From positions 62,001 to 126,000 of the forward strand of contig VWZS01000850.1 of NCBI GenBank assembly GCA_013397075.1: DNA of 64,000 nt. The letters run 5' to 3'. Positions 38,042 to 49,635 of this stretch are shown here, in pieces; within the stretch, counting starts at the first letter, position 1; each line of letters starts with the position of its first letter. The position numbers and the translations under genes are program-made. Source of the DNA: Rhabdornis inornatus (taxonomy: Eukaryota; Chordata; Aves; Passeriformes; Rhabdornithidae). The notes below the pieces were generated by a model. It searched no databases. It was not told the DNA's origin and saw nothing but the letters and a program-made list of their open reading frames with translations.

Positions 38042-41000
38042 AGTCTTTCTCATCATTAATTTTCGTCACTGAAATGCAGTTCCACACCCCAAAAATGCTG
38101 TTGGTCACTTCAGTGATAAGCATTTTCCACTACTCAAATGAGATGCAACAGCCCTGCATACCCCTGCCCCAATTGCCCTTAATGGAGGTTGCTCTTAAAT
38201 TTGTTCACTATATTTTCACAGCTGCCAACAGAGCAGTAAGTTAAAGCTGGACTGTTTCATATAAAATGAATATTGAATGGGAAGGTTTACTTATAAACAT
38301 TAAAAGTATATGTCACACTTTGAGCCTTATACTGTGCAAATAAGGAAATGTTCATCAGTTTATTAAGTAGCATATTTTGGTCTTTGAGAAAGAAATGCAG
38401 CTGTGATGCCATAGCTTGAAATTGAAAGATTTCAAAACACTGAGCGAAATTGAAAAGTTCTGAAATCAGCAGCTGGTTGTTTACCCTTCTTCCTCACACG
38501 TGTGACCTTTTAACAGAGTTTTGCAGCTTGCTTTTTGGTAAGAGTTGATAGGTTTGAGTCAGCTCTAAAAACGTTCACTTTCTGGGAAGTCTTAAAGTAA
38601 AATACTTTGTTCCTTTTAGAGTTGGAAGAAGTATGTGTTTTGATTTTAATTGTTTGACTTGTGTCCAGGTTCAGATTCTATGACAGTGGGAATGATGTAA
38701 CTTGAAATAAATTGTCCAAAAAATTAAGAAAGTGGACCAAGCAAAAAAAATATGAATGTGGAAAAACAGGAGTGGTAAGAAGGCTGGTAGCTGGAAAGAG
38801 AAAGGAGCTAAGACTGCTAAGTCTAACATTAAGCCTGAATAAGTTAAAAATTAAAATCCCATGTTTAAATATTCAGCTCTTTTCACCATCTTCAAAAGAA
38901 GAGGCTGGACACTTGAAACCTACATGGTTTGTTACCAGTTCTGAAGCATGAAGTTGCGTGAGTGTGGCTGCTAATTTAAAAAATACTTGAGGTTTCTTTT
39001 CTTAATCAAAGGAAAACAAAACCTACATGGTGGGACGCAGTAAGGAAACTTACGAAACTAGCACAAGAAAAAGAACCTCTGTTAAGTCCTTCCGGTAATG
39101 TGGAAGAAGGAATTCAACCTTTTATTAACCTGTGTTGCTACCCCAACTCTCAATACTTTTTTCTACAGAGGTGAAAAAAAAAGTTCTTCCTGCCTACAAT
39201 CTCCAAAATGTTTCTCTTGTCATACTGACTGTTTATTTTAAAATCAAATCTATAACCTGCAAGTAATCAAAAGCACCACTTAGCCAGCAATTAGTTCAAA
39301 AAGTATATCTTAGACTAGTTCAGAAAAATATATCTTAAGCAGTACTCTTTGTCAAATCATTAGTAGGTGTTTGGGTACATGGAGATACGCATTCTGACAG
39401 TTTACAATTTGAAGTCGGGGGATGAGATCTAATACTTGCCTGCCTCTCTCTCCCATCCATTCATCTCTCCCTCCAAAACCTGTATATAACATAACCTTGA
39501 ATCAGATGTTAATATATTTCCAAATAAAATAAAGAGTGACAGAGAAAATAATTTGCAACATATTATTTGATTTATCCATGTTCTAGGTCCGCAGAGGCAA
39601 TGTTTCAGGTGAAGACACACTTTATTTTTAATCTCTTCCGTATTTTGGTTGAAAATTTGCAGCAGCCAAAATTGGCAAACACATTGAGGGAAAGTCAGTA
39701 TTAAATTATGTCTAAAGATGTTAGTATTTCATCTTTACACTAAAACTGAAATGAATGGAAATGACAGGTAGAAACTTAAGTAGAGGTACAGTTACTTTAC
39801 TGAAGTAATATGTAAAATTACTGGTGACTTCCAAAGTGTGATACTGATTACAGTGTAAACTGTGACCATACTTTTCAGATAGCTTCAGGAGATAATTATT
39901 TATATGCACAGATACATACACACATAGACTCTTTTTAGCTGTACTGTGGAGAAATTGAGTGCATTATCTTATCTGGGCATGCAGGTAAGAAAATCAAAAC
40001 ACACTTATGGAGTATTTGTATACAGAGGCAGATCCTCAGCCAAATATGAGTATTTCAGTGATTTGGGTAAGTGATTTGGAAGAACATAATCTTTTGTAAT
40101 GTCATTTTAGTGGGGATTTGGTAAATAAGCTTGAACTTGATTACTTTTTCCTGTCGTTAGATACAGCTTTAGCGCATCTAATAGGAATAGCTTGTATTTA
40201 CCTGGTCTCTCCAAGATGTGTTTGCAGAAGATAGTAAAAATGTTACACATTATCCAGATGCTTAGTTATAACTTTATGTTGTGGCTGTGTGTCAGTACGG
40301 AAATACAGGAAAATGCTACTTTTTTAAACTGTATCTTAAATTTATTCTGTCTTTTTTTCTTACTAGAGGCTTGTCCAAATTTACTGTACACTATTTGGAG
40401 AGTCAGTATAGACCATTTTTCTTGACAAGACTTGTCCAAAAAGTGGTGGTCTTGTACTAGAGTAACTTGGCTAATAAGTGCAAATTTGCTACATGTTATT
40501 GGATGTCATTTGCTGAAATCCATGACATCTATAATGTCTTTCCCCAGTACTGTTTTAAGGGGTTATTTTTTTACAATTTCTTGGTATGTTTGCAACAAAA
40601 TGCTTTTGTTTCCAGAAGTGTTTTTACAGCACAGCAAACCAAGGAAATATTCCATGTTGGTGTTATCTTACCATAGGTTTCAAAAGCAACACTATCTGAG
40701 GAAACACCACATAGCAGCTCTAGCTTAGAAGGCTTTGAACAACAGCAGAAATTTAAGAACAAGCATGTCAATGCAAATAAAGGAGTGTGTACTTCTTATC
40801 TGATTCATACAAGCGTTATCAAGTTATTCAGGGCATAGTTTCTGGAAGCACTCTGCAAATTAATTTTCATCCTCTGGAGGGAGGAGAGTCCTTTTTTGTA
40901 TACAGAGGGATAAAGCTGTGCAGGTTTTCTTCAGGAGTGGAGGAGACATCCTCAGAACTCTTGGCAGTTGTTACCCTAGAAGATTTCTGTGAAAGGGCAT

Positions 41001-43116
41001 GTAACATGCAGAGGGGGTAAAATGAGGGTCTGAAATAGCCACTGTGCTACTTTGGTTGTCTACTTAAGGCTCTGAACTGGATGTGTTTGCCCTTGGTGTG
41101 TAGTTTTCACCCCTGTTGTTCTGGAAGCTATTCTTGGGTTTCTGAATGGCTAAACCTTCCCTGTAAGCTCTGATATCTGAGCCATCGGCGATGGCTTTCT
41201 CAACCTATAGATTTGTAATCCATCTCTGTCAGTGCATTATCTGGAGGGCACAGAGGCATGCCCATGTGAACCAGAGATGAAGCTGATCTGGTTAGATGTC
41301 ATGTCTTAGGCTTGAAAGCAGCCTGACCAAATGATACAAAGTTCACTTGGCATTGTCAATCTGCAAAGCATGCGATAGGGAGTCCAAGCCCTGCATCTAG
41401 TGTTTGTGGGGTTTTTTTTACTTTGTTTTTTTAATCAAGTCTTTACTCACTGGAAAAAAGGAAAGTTTTTGCAATAAGAAGGTATAGGCGGGTACAGCTG
41501 GTTGTTCCAGATTCACAGCATTTGAACTCAGTTATATGTGCAGATGAGTAGTGGCTAAAGTATTTTTATGGTTTGCTTTTAGAAGAAGCAAACGTGACAT
41601 GCGTGTAGTTGCAGTATTTGTCTGTAAGAAAATAAATCTTTATCAACTTCTTTCATGTTTCAAGAGGACAGTGCATCTGGAGAATTTAGGGCAGAAACAA
41701 GTAGATTGACAAATTATTAAGGAGTAATGCATCACTAACTGGAGCTGGGAGGTTTTTAGGAAAGCATGGGTAGAAGGATAGGCAGTTTCTAAGATGTGGA
41801 TATTTCTGAAAGATATGAATGGTAGAACATAAAGGGCTATTGCTAGCATCTCCTTGAAGTTCTTACTACTGACAAAATGAACTTATTTTTGAAATGTGAA
41901 GTAATTTTGGTTTGCATCTAGGATTTTTATAGGTTCCAGGATTCTACAGAATTACAATGAGGATGAATGGTAACTTAATTGGGTTGGTAAATTAGAGAAG
42001 AGAGAGGAGAATTTAACAGTCTTGATTAAAAAAAATAAAGCAACCAGTTAATTCTCATTAGTCACAAAATCTAGTTCCCTCATTTACATTTTTAAGATGG
42101 AATCAGCAGATGAGGAAAATTGCCCTTTAAATTACAAGTCCGTATAGTTGCTGGTTAAGTTTGTCCCCTGAAAAATTAATTTAAATTAAAATTTAAAGCG
42201 AATTTGTCAAAATACTTTTAGTCACTATTAAAATTCCTTGATTTCGGTTCAAGTTAATCTGAGAAATTACAGTAAATAAACTGTGGCTCCGTAAATGGGG
42301 TCAACATTTTTTTTCACATGTAACCTGAGAAGTCAGAAGTCAAACTGACAATGCAATGCCCCTTTTAGAAAACAAAACAGTGTGTATCTTCTTATGTTAT
42401 GCTTATGTTCGTATAACATTGGGTAGACTTCTCTTTCCACTTTGCCTGCTGTCAGTGCTTAACTGTGAAAGTTATGAAGTTAAGTGGCTTATAAAGCTCA
42501 TCAGCAATGGTGTTTTTTAAGGTGTTTCTGGAAAATAGGACACCTGTAATACAGCAGAATTCCTTGGGGTAGAGGTAGATGTTTGCTTGGTCAGACAAAT
42601 TTTAAGTCTACTAGAATACTTGCTCACTAGAAAGCATTTTTTTTAATAGCCTAGTTCTCTCCTTTGTGAATGTCTTTCCCCTTTTTTGTATAAAAGCAGG
42701 ATTTGAAAGCATAGAAATGCAAATTCTGAGATCACTACTGTGGCACAGAGATGCTGGCAGGTGTATCTGGAACTACTGTTACCTTTGTAACTCTTTTACC
42801 ATGAGTGTTGCAGGTGGAAAGCATCACTTTGTTACATGTTTAAAGTGCCAGTTTCAGTAGATCTTTGGGCAAGCAAGGTGAGAGCCCAGATCACCCCTGA
42901 TCAACATCAAAAAACGAATGCATTTGACTCTCTCAAGAATGTCAGGTTCCCCAGGAGTCATGAGCTTCTCTGGAGCTCACTGAGCTTTCAGTGTCTCTGG
43001 TGCTTGCAGGGCCACTGAGTGGTTCGTGCCATGTCTTTCCCTGTACCTCCCTGCAAAATAAATGTGTAGGTAAGTATGGGAGTTTCAGGAGGCATTGATT
43101 TATCTGGTGCAAGTTT

Positions 43117-43348
43117 CAACAGGTGAAATTCAGATTGGATGTAATGGAAAAAAGTATTCCCACAGTAGATGGTGAAGCATGGTATAGATGGCTCGAAGAG
43201 GCTGTGACATACCCATGCTTGGAAAATTTTTAAATCTAGTGGGATGAGACCTGGAGCAATCTGATCTGTCTGGAGTTATCCCAGCTTGGAGTTAGGGGTT
43301 AAAATAGATGACCCCTGAGCATCACTTTCAACCTCAATTATTAGGCTA
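43117..43348 (+). mobile_element. Older, diverged CR1 fragment, sense
   Basis: The order of CR1 landmarks is kept but degraded: a GTGAAGCA stretch, AGAGGCTGTG, CTTGGAAAAT, a GAGCAATCTG segment, TAGATGACC and TTTCAACCTCAATTATT. More divergence than in the copy at 37525 suggests an older insertion. Limits are approximate. Confidence 0.75.
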
Positions 43349-43513
43349 TCTCCCATTCCTCTCTGGAACATGGTCTTGGAATGCAGGATGGGGAGCTGTT
43401 TATGCAGGCAGTCAGTAGAAGGGTGGCTGTAGAACTGGGGCAGCCCTGTTTCATGCTGTGCTGTAGGTATCATGAAAGCTTGGTATCATTTTTTTATTCC
43501 ACATATAGTTTGT

Positions 43514-43536
43514 GCAATTTTTTTCTTTTTTTTTTN
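43514..43536 (+). repeat. T-rich homopolymer tract with an undetermined base
   Basis: A T tract interrupted by one A-free C ends in a single N at 43536. This probably marks uncertain homopolymer length in the assembly, not biology. Confidence 0.85.
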
Positions 43537-44052
43537 AGCATCCATACTTCTCAAATCATGCACTGTAACAGCAGTGTCTTTCTGGTGTTTATTACAAAAT
43601 GCCAAATCAATTTGTGATGGAAAAGGGAGTGGAACCACAGGTGGCCTAAGAAGGAAGCCCATCTGTGGAGGGGTCAAACAGAGTTCATAACTATGTTCAC
43701 TGTGTTGTTTTTACTTTTAATAATGTTTGGTGCTAACATATCTACTTCAGCAATGAAACCAAAATTTCAGTAAGGGCAAGAAGTCTCATCTGATATGAAA
43801 AGTAACAAAAAATGAGGATTATGTAAGAAGGGGGAATCTGGAAACAATATAACTCACATTTAGTGCTCTGACATGCCTCAGAAAACCATTATTGTCTTGA
43901 TCCAGCTGCAGTATTAATTAATGAAAATACTGACTTAGCAGGGGGTTGCTTGCAGCTTCTTTTCATCTGGCACAAGCTGCCCCAGGTAGCGCCCACTTTC
44001 CTGTGCTTTGGAACGGGGAAAAATAATATCTTTTTTCCTTCTGCTCATACAG

Positions 44053-44254
44053 ATCCACATCCAGAGAACCGAAGGGTGTGACCACATGACCTGTTCACAG
44101 TGTAACACTAATTTCTGTTACCGTTGTGGGGAGAGATACCGCCAGCTCCGCTTCTTTGGAGACCACACGTCAAACCTCAGTATCTTTGGATGCAAATATC
44201 GCTACCTCCCCGAGAGACCACATTTAAGGCGATTAGTGCGAGGTTCTGTCTGTG
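44053..44254 (+). CDS. RNF217: RNF217 coding exon: RING2 with catalytic cysteine
   Basis: The exon is 202 nt: 67 codons plus the first base of a split Ala codon (phase 0 in, phase 1 out), between TACAG and GTGAGT. The motif EGCDHMTCSQC at residues 7-17 matches the RBR RING2 signature. The Cys in GCDHM, codon 44077-44079, is the expected ubiquitin-thioester cysteine by analogy with parkin and HHARI. Zinc ligands C14, C17, C22, C25, H38 and C47 are all present, so the catalytic module looks intact. The last 20 residues are rich in Arg and lead to the membrane segment. Confidence 0.95.
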
Positions 44255-44847
44255 GTGAGTGGATTAATGCTCCTTGTGGACAGATGCACAATGAAGTGAT
44301 TGGAGGGGATAGGGCAATTACAGTTTTAATTTAACTGTAGTGGTTTAAAAGATTGGAGGGGCTACTTGTTTTTCAGCTATTCAAAAGATATTATTAAGTA
44401 TATTTAAATATATGGAATTTTCCCTCCTTTTTTAGATGGACTGTGTACAATTAAGTATTGTGTCATCTTCTGATAGCTTGTTTCCTAATTTTTTTAATAA
44501 TACGTAAGCAAACTGGGAAAGTGCTGTCAATATGCATGTCACTGGCTGTATTCACTATTCTGAAGGCATATTGGGGAAATGGGTCAGAGGAGGAAGCTTA
44601 TTTAAATTAACCTTGGTGTAAGTCTATTTGAATTAAGTGTTCTTTGGATTTGAACCTGATGTGAGTTGCAAAACTCAAGCTTTTCCCATATAAATAGGAG
44701 GACATTATTTTAACTATTAGCTTTAGTTCAGCTAAAATCAGCTTGAAACAAAATACAACTTACATACATTAATTTTGCTCACAAAAGTATGATGCTAAAA
44801 ATGTCTTTTTATTGAACAAAAAGACACTCATAATTTGCTTTTGAGCC

Positions 44848-44863
44848 AGACAGATATCTGTCT
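44848..44863. repeat. Perfect 16-bp palindrome
   Basis: AGACAGATATCTGTCT is its own reverse complement. It carries AGAC and GTCT half-sites at its ends and an EcoRV-type centre. Confidence 0.9.
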
Positions 44864-45712
44864 CAACCTGTATACGATTCTGCCTTGTTATCTTGTGCTT
44901 CTATTATGTGGTGTCTTTCATAGATGAGAGGTTCAATCATTGTAGTGAGTTTACAGCTTGTAAGGTGATGTATATTTATTGTTACAGGAAATAGATTAAC
45001 TGTCAAAAACTGGGAACCTGTCAAGCAAAATAGAACTTTCTATACTTCAAATTAAGACACAAAACTTGGAGATTACTTGTAGTTCACCTAGGATGAGGAA
45101 ATGCTTTGAGCTTGATTGTAGAGGTAAAGGCAAGAGACAGAACATGGGAAAAAGCAGACCTGAAGTGAAAAGATTACTCCTGAGCCAGACGTGTTCCAAT
45201 AAGAAAATTAAGTGGTTTCCAGAGTAATGTAAGAATTAACACACAGACTCATAGACCTGGTAATAAAAATGCCAATCTTCCTGCTCTGGCTTGTGAGAGA
45301 TTTGTAAACCTGGAGTGCTTGTTTTAAACAAGTGACAATGTGTCATCCAAGCCCATTAGTTTGACCTCAGGAGCTTGCAAGGTTTGGTAACAAACTTTGA
45401 GGAAAGTGAAAGATACAGATGAATTGCAAGGCAGGAGAAGATCTAGTCTAGATGAAAGGCAGTGCTGGCATTAGGGCACGTGAATATAAACATTCATTAA
45501 TAAATTTAGGCTTAAACAACAAAAACTGTTTCAAAGCACTTAGTAAGATTTCAGAAGAGCTTTTAGCAATAGCCACAATGGCAAACAATGTAAGCTGTTT
45601 TTAAATAAATCTTGTCGTATTTGGTGTAATTAGTCTCTGCTGTAGCAACAGATTGTACTCAGAGACATTACAAAATCAGTGCTGCTCACATGCAGAATCA
45701 CACATAACCTTA

Positions 45713-45730
45713 TTAGAATCATAGAATAGG
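45713..45730 (-). mobile_element. Possible minimal CR1 3' tail
   Basis: AGAATCATAGAATAGG matches the reverse complement of the CR1 terminus over about 16 bases; the sequence beyond does not clearly continue as CR1. Confidence 0.45.
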
Positions 45731-48700
45731 CTGAATAGGCTCTCTGTAGGAGACTGGTGAGATGTTGTTAAATATGTGGGGGTTTTGTATGACTTTTTAC
45801 TTTATTGCTTTGGAGAAGAAATACTTTAATAAATGTGATTTTGTAGCATGTGGAGTGAAGGTTTCTTGGGTTGTTTCTGAAATTTGGCTAGGTGGAGTGT
45901 GTAGAAAGATCACTTCATGGCAGGCTGGCATGCTGTCGTGATTTCTGTTGAGAAGCAAGTACATACAAACTGCTCTGCAGTAAAAATAAGGGAAAAGTAT
46001 TTATGGCAGCATAAATTTAAACATACTTTTCTTCATAAACCAGCTGTTATGTAAAGGTGATAGTAATCACAGGAAGAAGAAAACCGGAAAGCAGAAGTGA
46101 TCTCTGATATTTCTCTCCCTTCTTTAGCCAGCATGGTTTTTAAAGAAATTGTCATGTGACCAGTACAGTCAAGTGAAATTGTTTTTATTCTTCCATCCCA
46201 GCAGATTTAGAGATTTCATTCTCTTTATAATTGTTTGGCTGAATTGTTGAAGGCAGAATGTTTGGTTATAACTGGAGTCAGTGATGAATTATACAGGAAG
46301 GAAAAGCATGTTCAGCTGTCTTAAGTGTACTCCAAATGCCACTGGAATGCCACCTGGATTCAGTTGATGAATTGTAGTCAAAGTCAATTGCTCAGTACTT
46401 CATGGATCTGTAACAAGACACAACATGTAATGAAGCTATTAAGGTGAATGAATGTTTTTTGCATGGTAACCAGCATTCCAGATAGGATTCTGGAAGCAGG
46501 ATGTTTTCAGATCTAGCTGACATTTATTCCTGTCCCAACCAGAGCACAAGGTTCACTTCGTGTAAGCATGGCCTTGAGTCTCACAGGAGACAGCATGCAT
46601 TTCTGTCATCCAGCCTTCATTATCAGCTTCATGTTTTAGTTGGTCTGACTTGTAAGAAGTTGCCTCTATATGCTTGGTATGCAGACTTTTATTAGAACTT
46701 ATGTCTACACTGATAATGCTGTTTTGATTTGTAAGTAGACATTTTTATTGTCTCTGCTTAAACAATAATGATATTTAGAATTAAAATATAAAATTTAGTA
46801 TTTCTTATATTTTAGTGATATGTTTTGTAAAACCAGTTCATTAGTTTTTTTAATATGGCAAAGAATTCTTGTGAGGATATGTGGGGGTTTGGATATATTG
46901 CCCTAAAACCTGTAAGTAACCCAAAGTTAGGCAAGGGAAAAGTATGCCCTCATGTTTCCTGAAATACTTCATTATTTTGCAGAAAAACGTGGTTCTTTGT
47001 ATCACAAATAAGGCAAACCCTCTGAGACACCTGCAAATACAGTTGTTATACAACCACGAATGTCTACATCTTCATGCTGGGCCACCAAGTAAATAATTGT
47101 TTACCATCAGTTTGAGTGCAACTGTAAAAAGGTTCTGTTTCAATTGCTTTTTGTTAAGTTACCCTTAAAAGCTAGCTTTGGACAACAGCGAACTGGCTGT
47201 CATAACCTACTGCTGAGATCACCACATGGGCTAATGACCCAAAATTTTATTAAGCTCTGAGGCAGGTGTTACATTTGCTCTCTGTGTTCTCAGTCTCAGA
47301 GCTAACAGATGTAGGACAGTTTAGTGCCTGCAGCAAACATCCTTAGTCTCAGTGACATTTCTTGGTGTGTATGATTCCCTCTAAGATTAAGAGCCTCATA
47401 ATCCTTTGCACTCTGACAAACTATGTTTGTCAAACTGGAATTGGATATAAAGTAGTTTTCAATTCTGACATGTAAAACTGGGCATTTTATAATTGTTTCA
47501 TACAATGTAGATAAAATTGTTGGAGCAAATAGTACATACCTGCTACTTTGCCAGTGATTGCTGCTGTTTGTACTCTTCCTGATGGCAACATCTGCAAGTC
47601 TCGTTCACTTTACGTTGTTTATTTTAGTTTAGAGAGGTAAAGAAATATTAAGGATTTGAATGTGACAGATACAGAAATTGAAAAAGTATTTGTTTTGAAA
47701 TGTGGTCTTTAGAAATAATGTATTGATAATCAAAAGAATATACGGTCTCATGATGATGAAAAGTCATTTTCTTCTGTAAGATCTTGGAATTACACAATAT
47801 TTGTAACTTCATATTCACAGGTAGAAGGAAAGACACTACTCATGCTTTATTTCAGTTCTGAGTTTGTCAAATGTAAGTAAATGAGTTCTTGAATTAGCTC
47901 AGGAACTGTTCTTTGTGTCTGAAAAGAAGTTATTCCAATTATAGGCTAGCTTAGCCCTTCTCATAGACTCTGTTTCTGCATACTCAATCACTAGCTCAGT
48001 GATTTAAGTTTTTAATAATTTTAGTACCAAACATCATAATTTTCTAGCATTCTAATTACATGGCTCTTGATCAGGTAAGGAGTTCATACCTTAAGCCTCT
48101 AATCTTTTACAAGCTTTACTTGAAATTGTTGAAGGCTCTGGTAATGTTTTAAAATGCTTTTAATTTCTTAATTTTGGACCTTTCTTGAGGTTTTCCTTCA
48201 CTTTACATTCATTTTTCTGTCTACACTTGAATAATGTGTTTGACAATTTTTGTGTGTATAGAACACAGCTCAGTGAAGTCCCAGGAAGGTATGCCATTAG
48301 GATGCCTAGCAACTAGAGTAATACGAATATTTGCCAAATTTTTTTCTTCTAGGAATTAATGTTGCCCTATGAAATTTAAAAGCCATCAAAACAGAGAAAG
48401 AAAAGGACCAGTTCATTTAACTGCTGTAAATATTTCCAAAATATCTCATTTTTCCTTCACACTGCTCAAATTAGTGTCTCAGGTTATGGAAAGGTTTACA
48501 TCATTATTGAATGAAGTAATCCACTTACTGAAATCTGATATGAGTGACTTGAGAGAGGGAAGGGCAGGGAAGAAAGGTAACAAACTCAATTTTTCTCCCA
48601 TTCTAGAGGTGATCTTTCAAACGTGTACCTAATTAAGAGAATTGCAGAATTTCAGGTCCCTGGTCAGACTGCTGGTGTATCAGTAAAAATGCCTGCTCTC

Positions 48701-49563
48701 CTGCATTTTCAAACGGCTCAGTGAAGTGATGTCTTTGACCCAGCTGCTCAGGCAACAGAGGCAGGGAGATTCTTCCACTGAAAGTGGGCAATGTAAGGAA
48801 GATAGCTTGGGTTCTGGTTCAGTTTCGAATTCACTTTTTCAGCAAGACCTCTGCCTTCACTTTGTGAACTTCTACAAATAGTGAACACATCAGAAATAAA
48901 GAATATGAACATGCTTTACTTGTTCTTGGTCTTATGCTCTAGCAAGTATGCTGCTCAACATCACTGCCCTACTCATGTAAGAGCCACAACATATCCTTAT
49001 AAATGTAGATCCAAAATAGATTTGGCTGTGGTTTGACTTAGACCTAAATCACAGCTGTACATGAGCACTTCACTGTAGCCTTTTAAAGCGAGCAGAAATG
49101 TATTTAGAGGTGATGGTCTCATCACCTTGAGCTAACCTAAATTTTCCAAGATGCTAGTTTGCTTGGCATCTCTCCAGGCTGGTTGCTGTGAAGTAGGATT
49201 CCAGAGAAGCCAAATTATAGTAGCTTTATAGCAATCACATTCCTGTCAATGCTTGAGGGATTTCAGAATGGAAACAGAAATAAATGCAAGCTGTTAATGT
49301 ATGAAATAAGTTGTGCTCAGAGAGTTGTGGTGGGTGAAGAGGGCAGAGAGAAATGTGTGTTGGGAGCTGACTGTGTGGTGATAGCTCCTGGCTGAATTTG
49401 TGGGATGAAATTGCAGATAGAGATCCTGTTTGTAGAGGTAAAAAATATTATTTTAAAAATAATAGATTAAAATATTTTCTGATACTAAAATATTTATGAC
49501 TTTTTGGAAAGGAAAAAAATAAAAATTCCCTCTTTTAACTATTTAATGGATTTTGCATTTCAG

Positions 49564-49635
49564 CTGGAAAACTGCTCATTACACCCCTAATACTGGTTCT
49601 GGGACTGGCACTGGGAGCCGTAGCTGTTGTAATAG
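49564..49635 (+). CDS. RNF217: RNF217 coding exon: transmembrane segment
   Basis: This is a 72-nt exon, phase 1 at both ends, with acceptor TTTCAG and donor GTAAGA. It encodes 23 full codons and completes the split Ala. The product is hydrophobic, rich in Leu, Ile, Val, Ala and Gly, with a single Lys near the start, and forms most of the predicted C-terminal membrane helix. It is too short for ordinary ORF lists and was placed by joining phases with the exons on either side. Because its length is a multiple of three and its phases match, skipping it would keep the frame. Confidence 0.93.

Larger units (their letters stand above)
37020..44052 (+). other. RNF217: RNF217 intron between the IBR/RING2 exon and the catalytic RING2 exon
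   Basis: This is a 7.0-kb GT-AG intron. It contains two sense-oriented CR1 fragments, a minute antisense CR1 tail near 37287 and a T-rich tract with one undetermined base at 43536. The rest shows nothing recognisable. Confidence 0.9.
44255..49563 (+). other. RNF217: RNF217 intron between the RING2 exon and the transmembrane exon
   Basis: This is a 5.3-kb GT-AG intron. Apart from a 16-bp palindrome at 44848-44863 and a possible CR1 tail near 45713, no repeat or coding signal was recognised. Confidence 0.9.
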
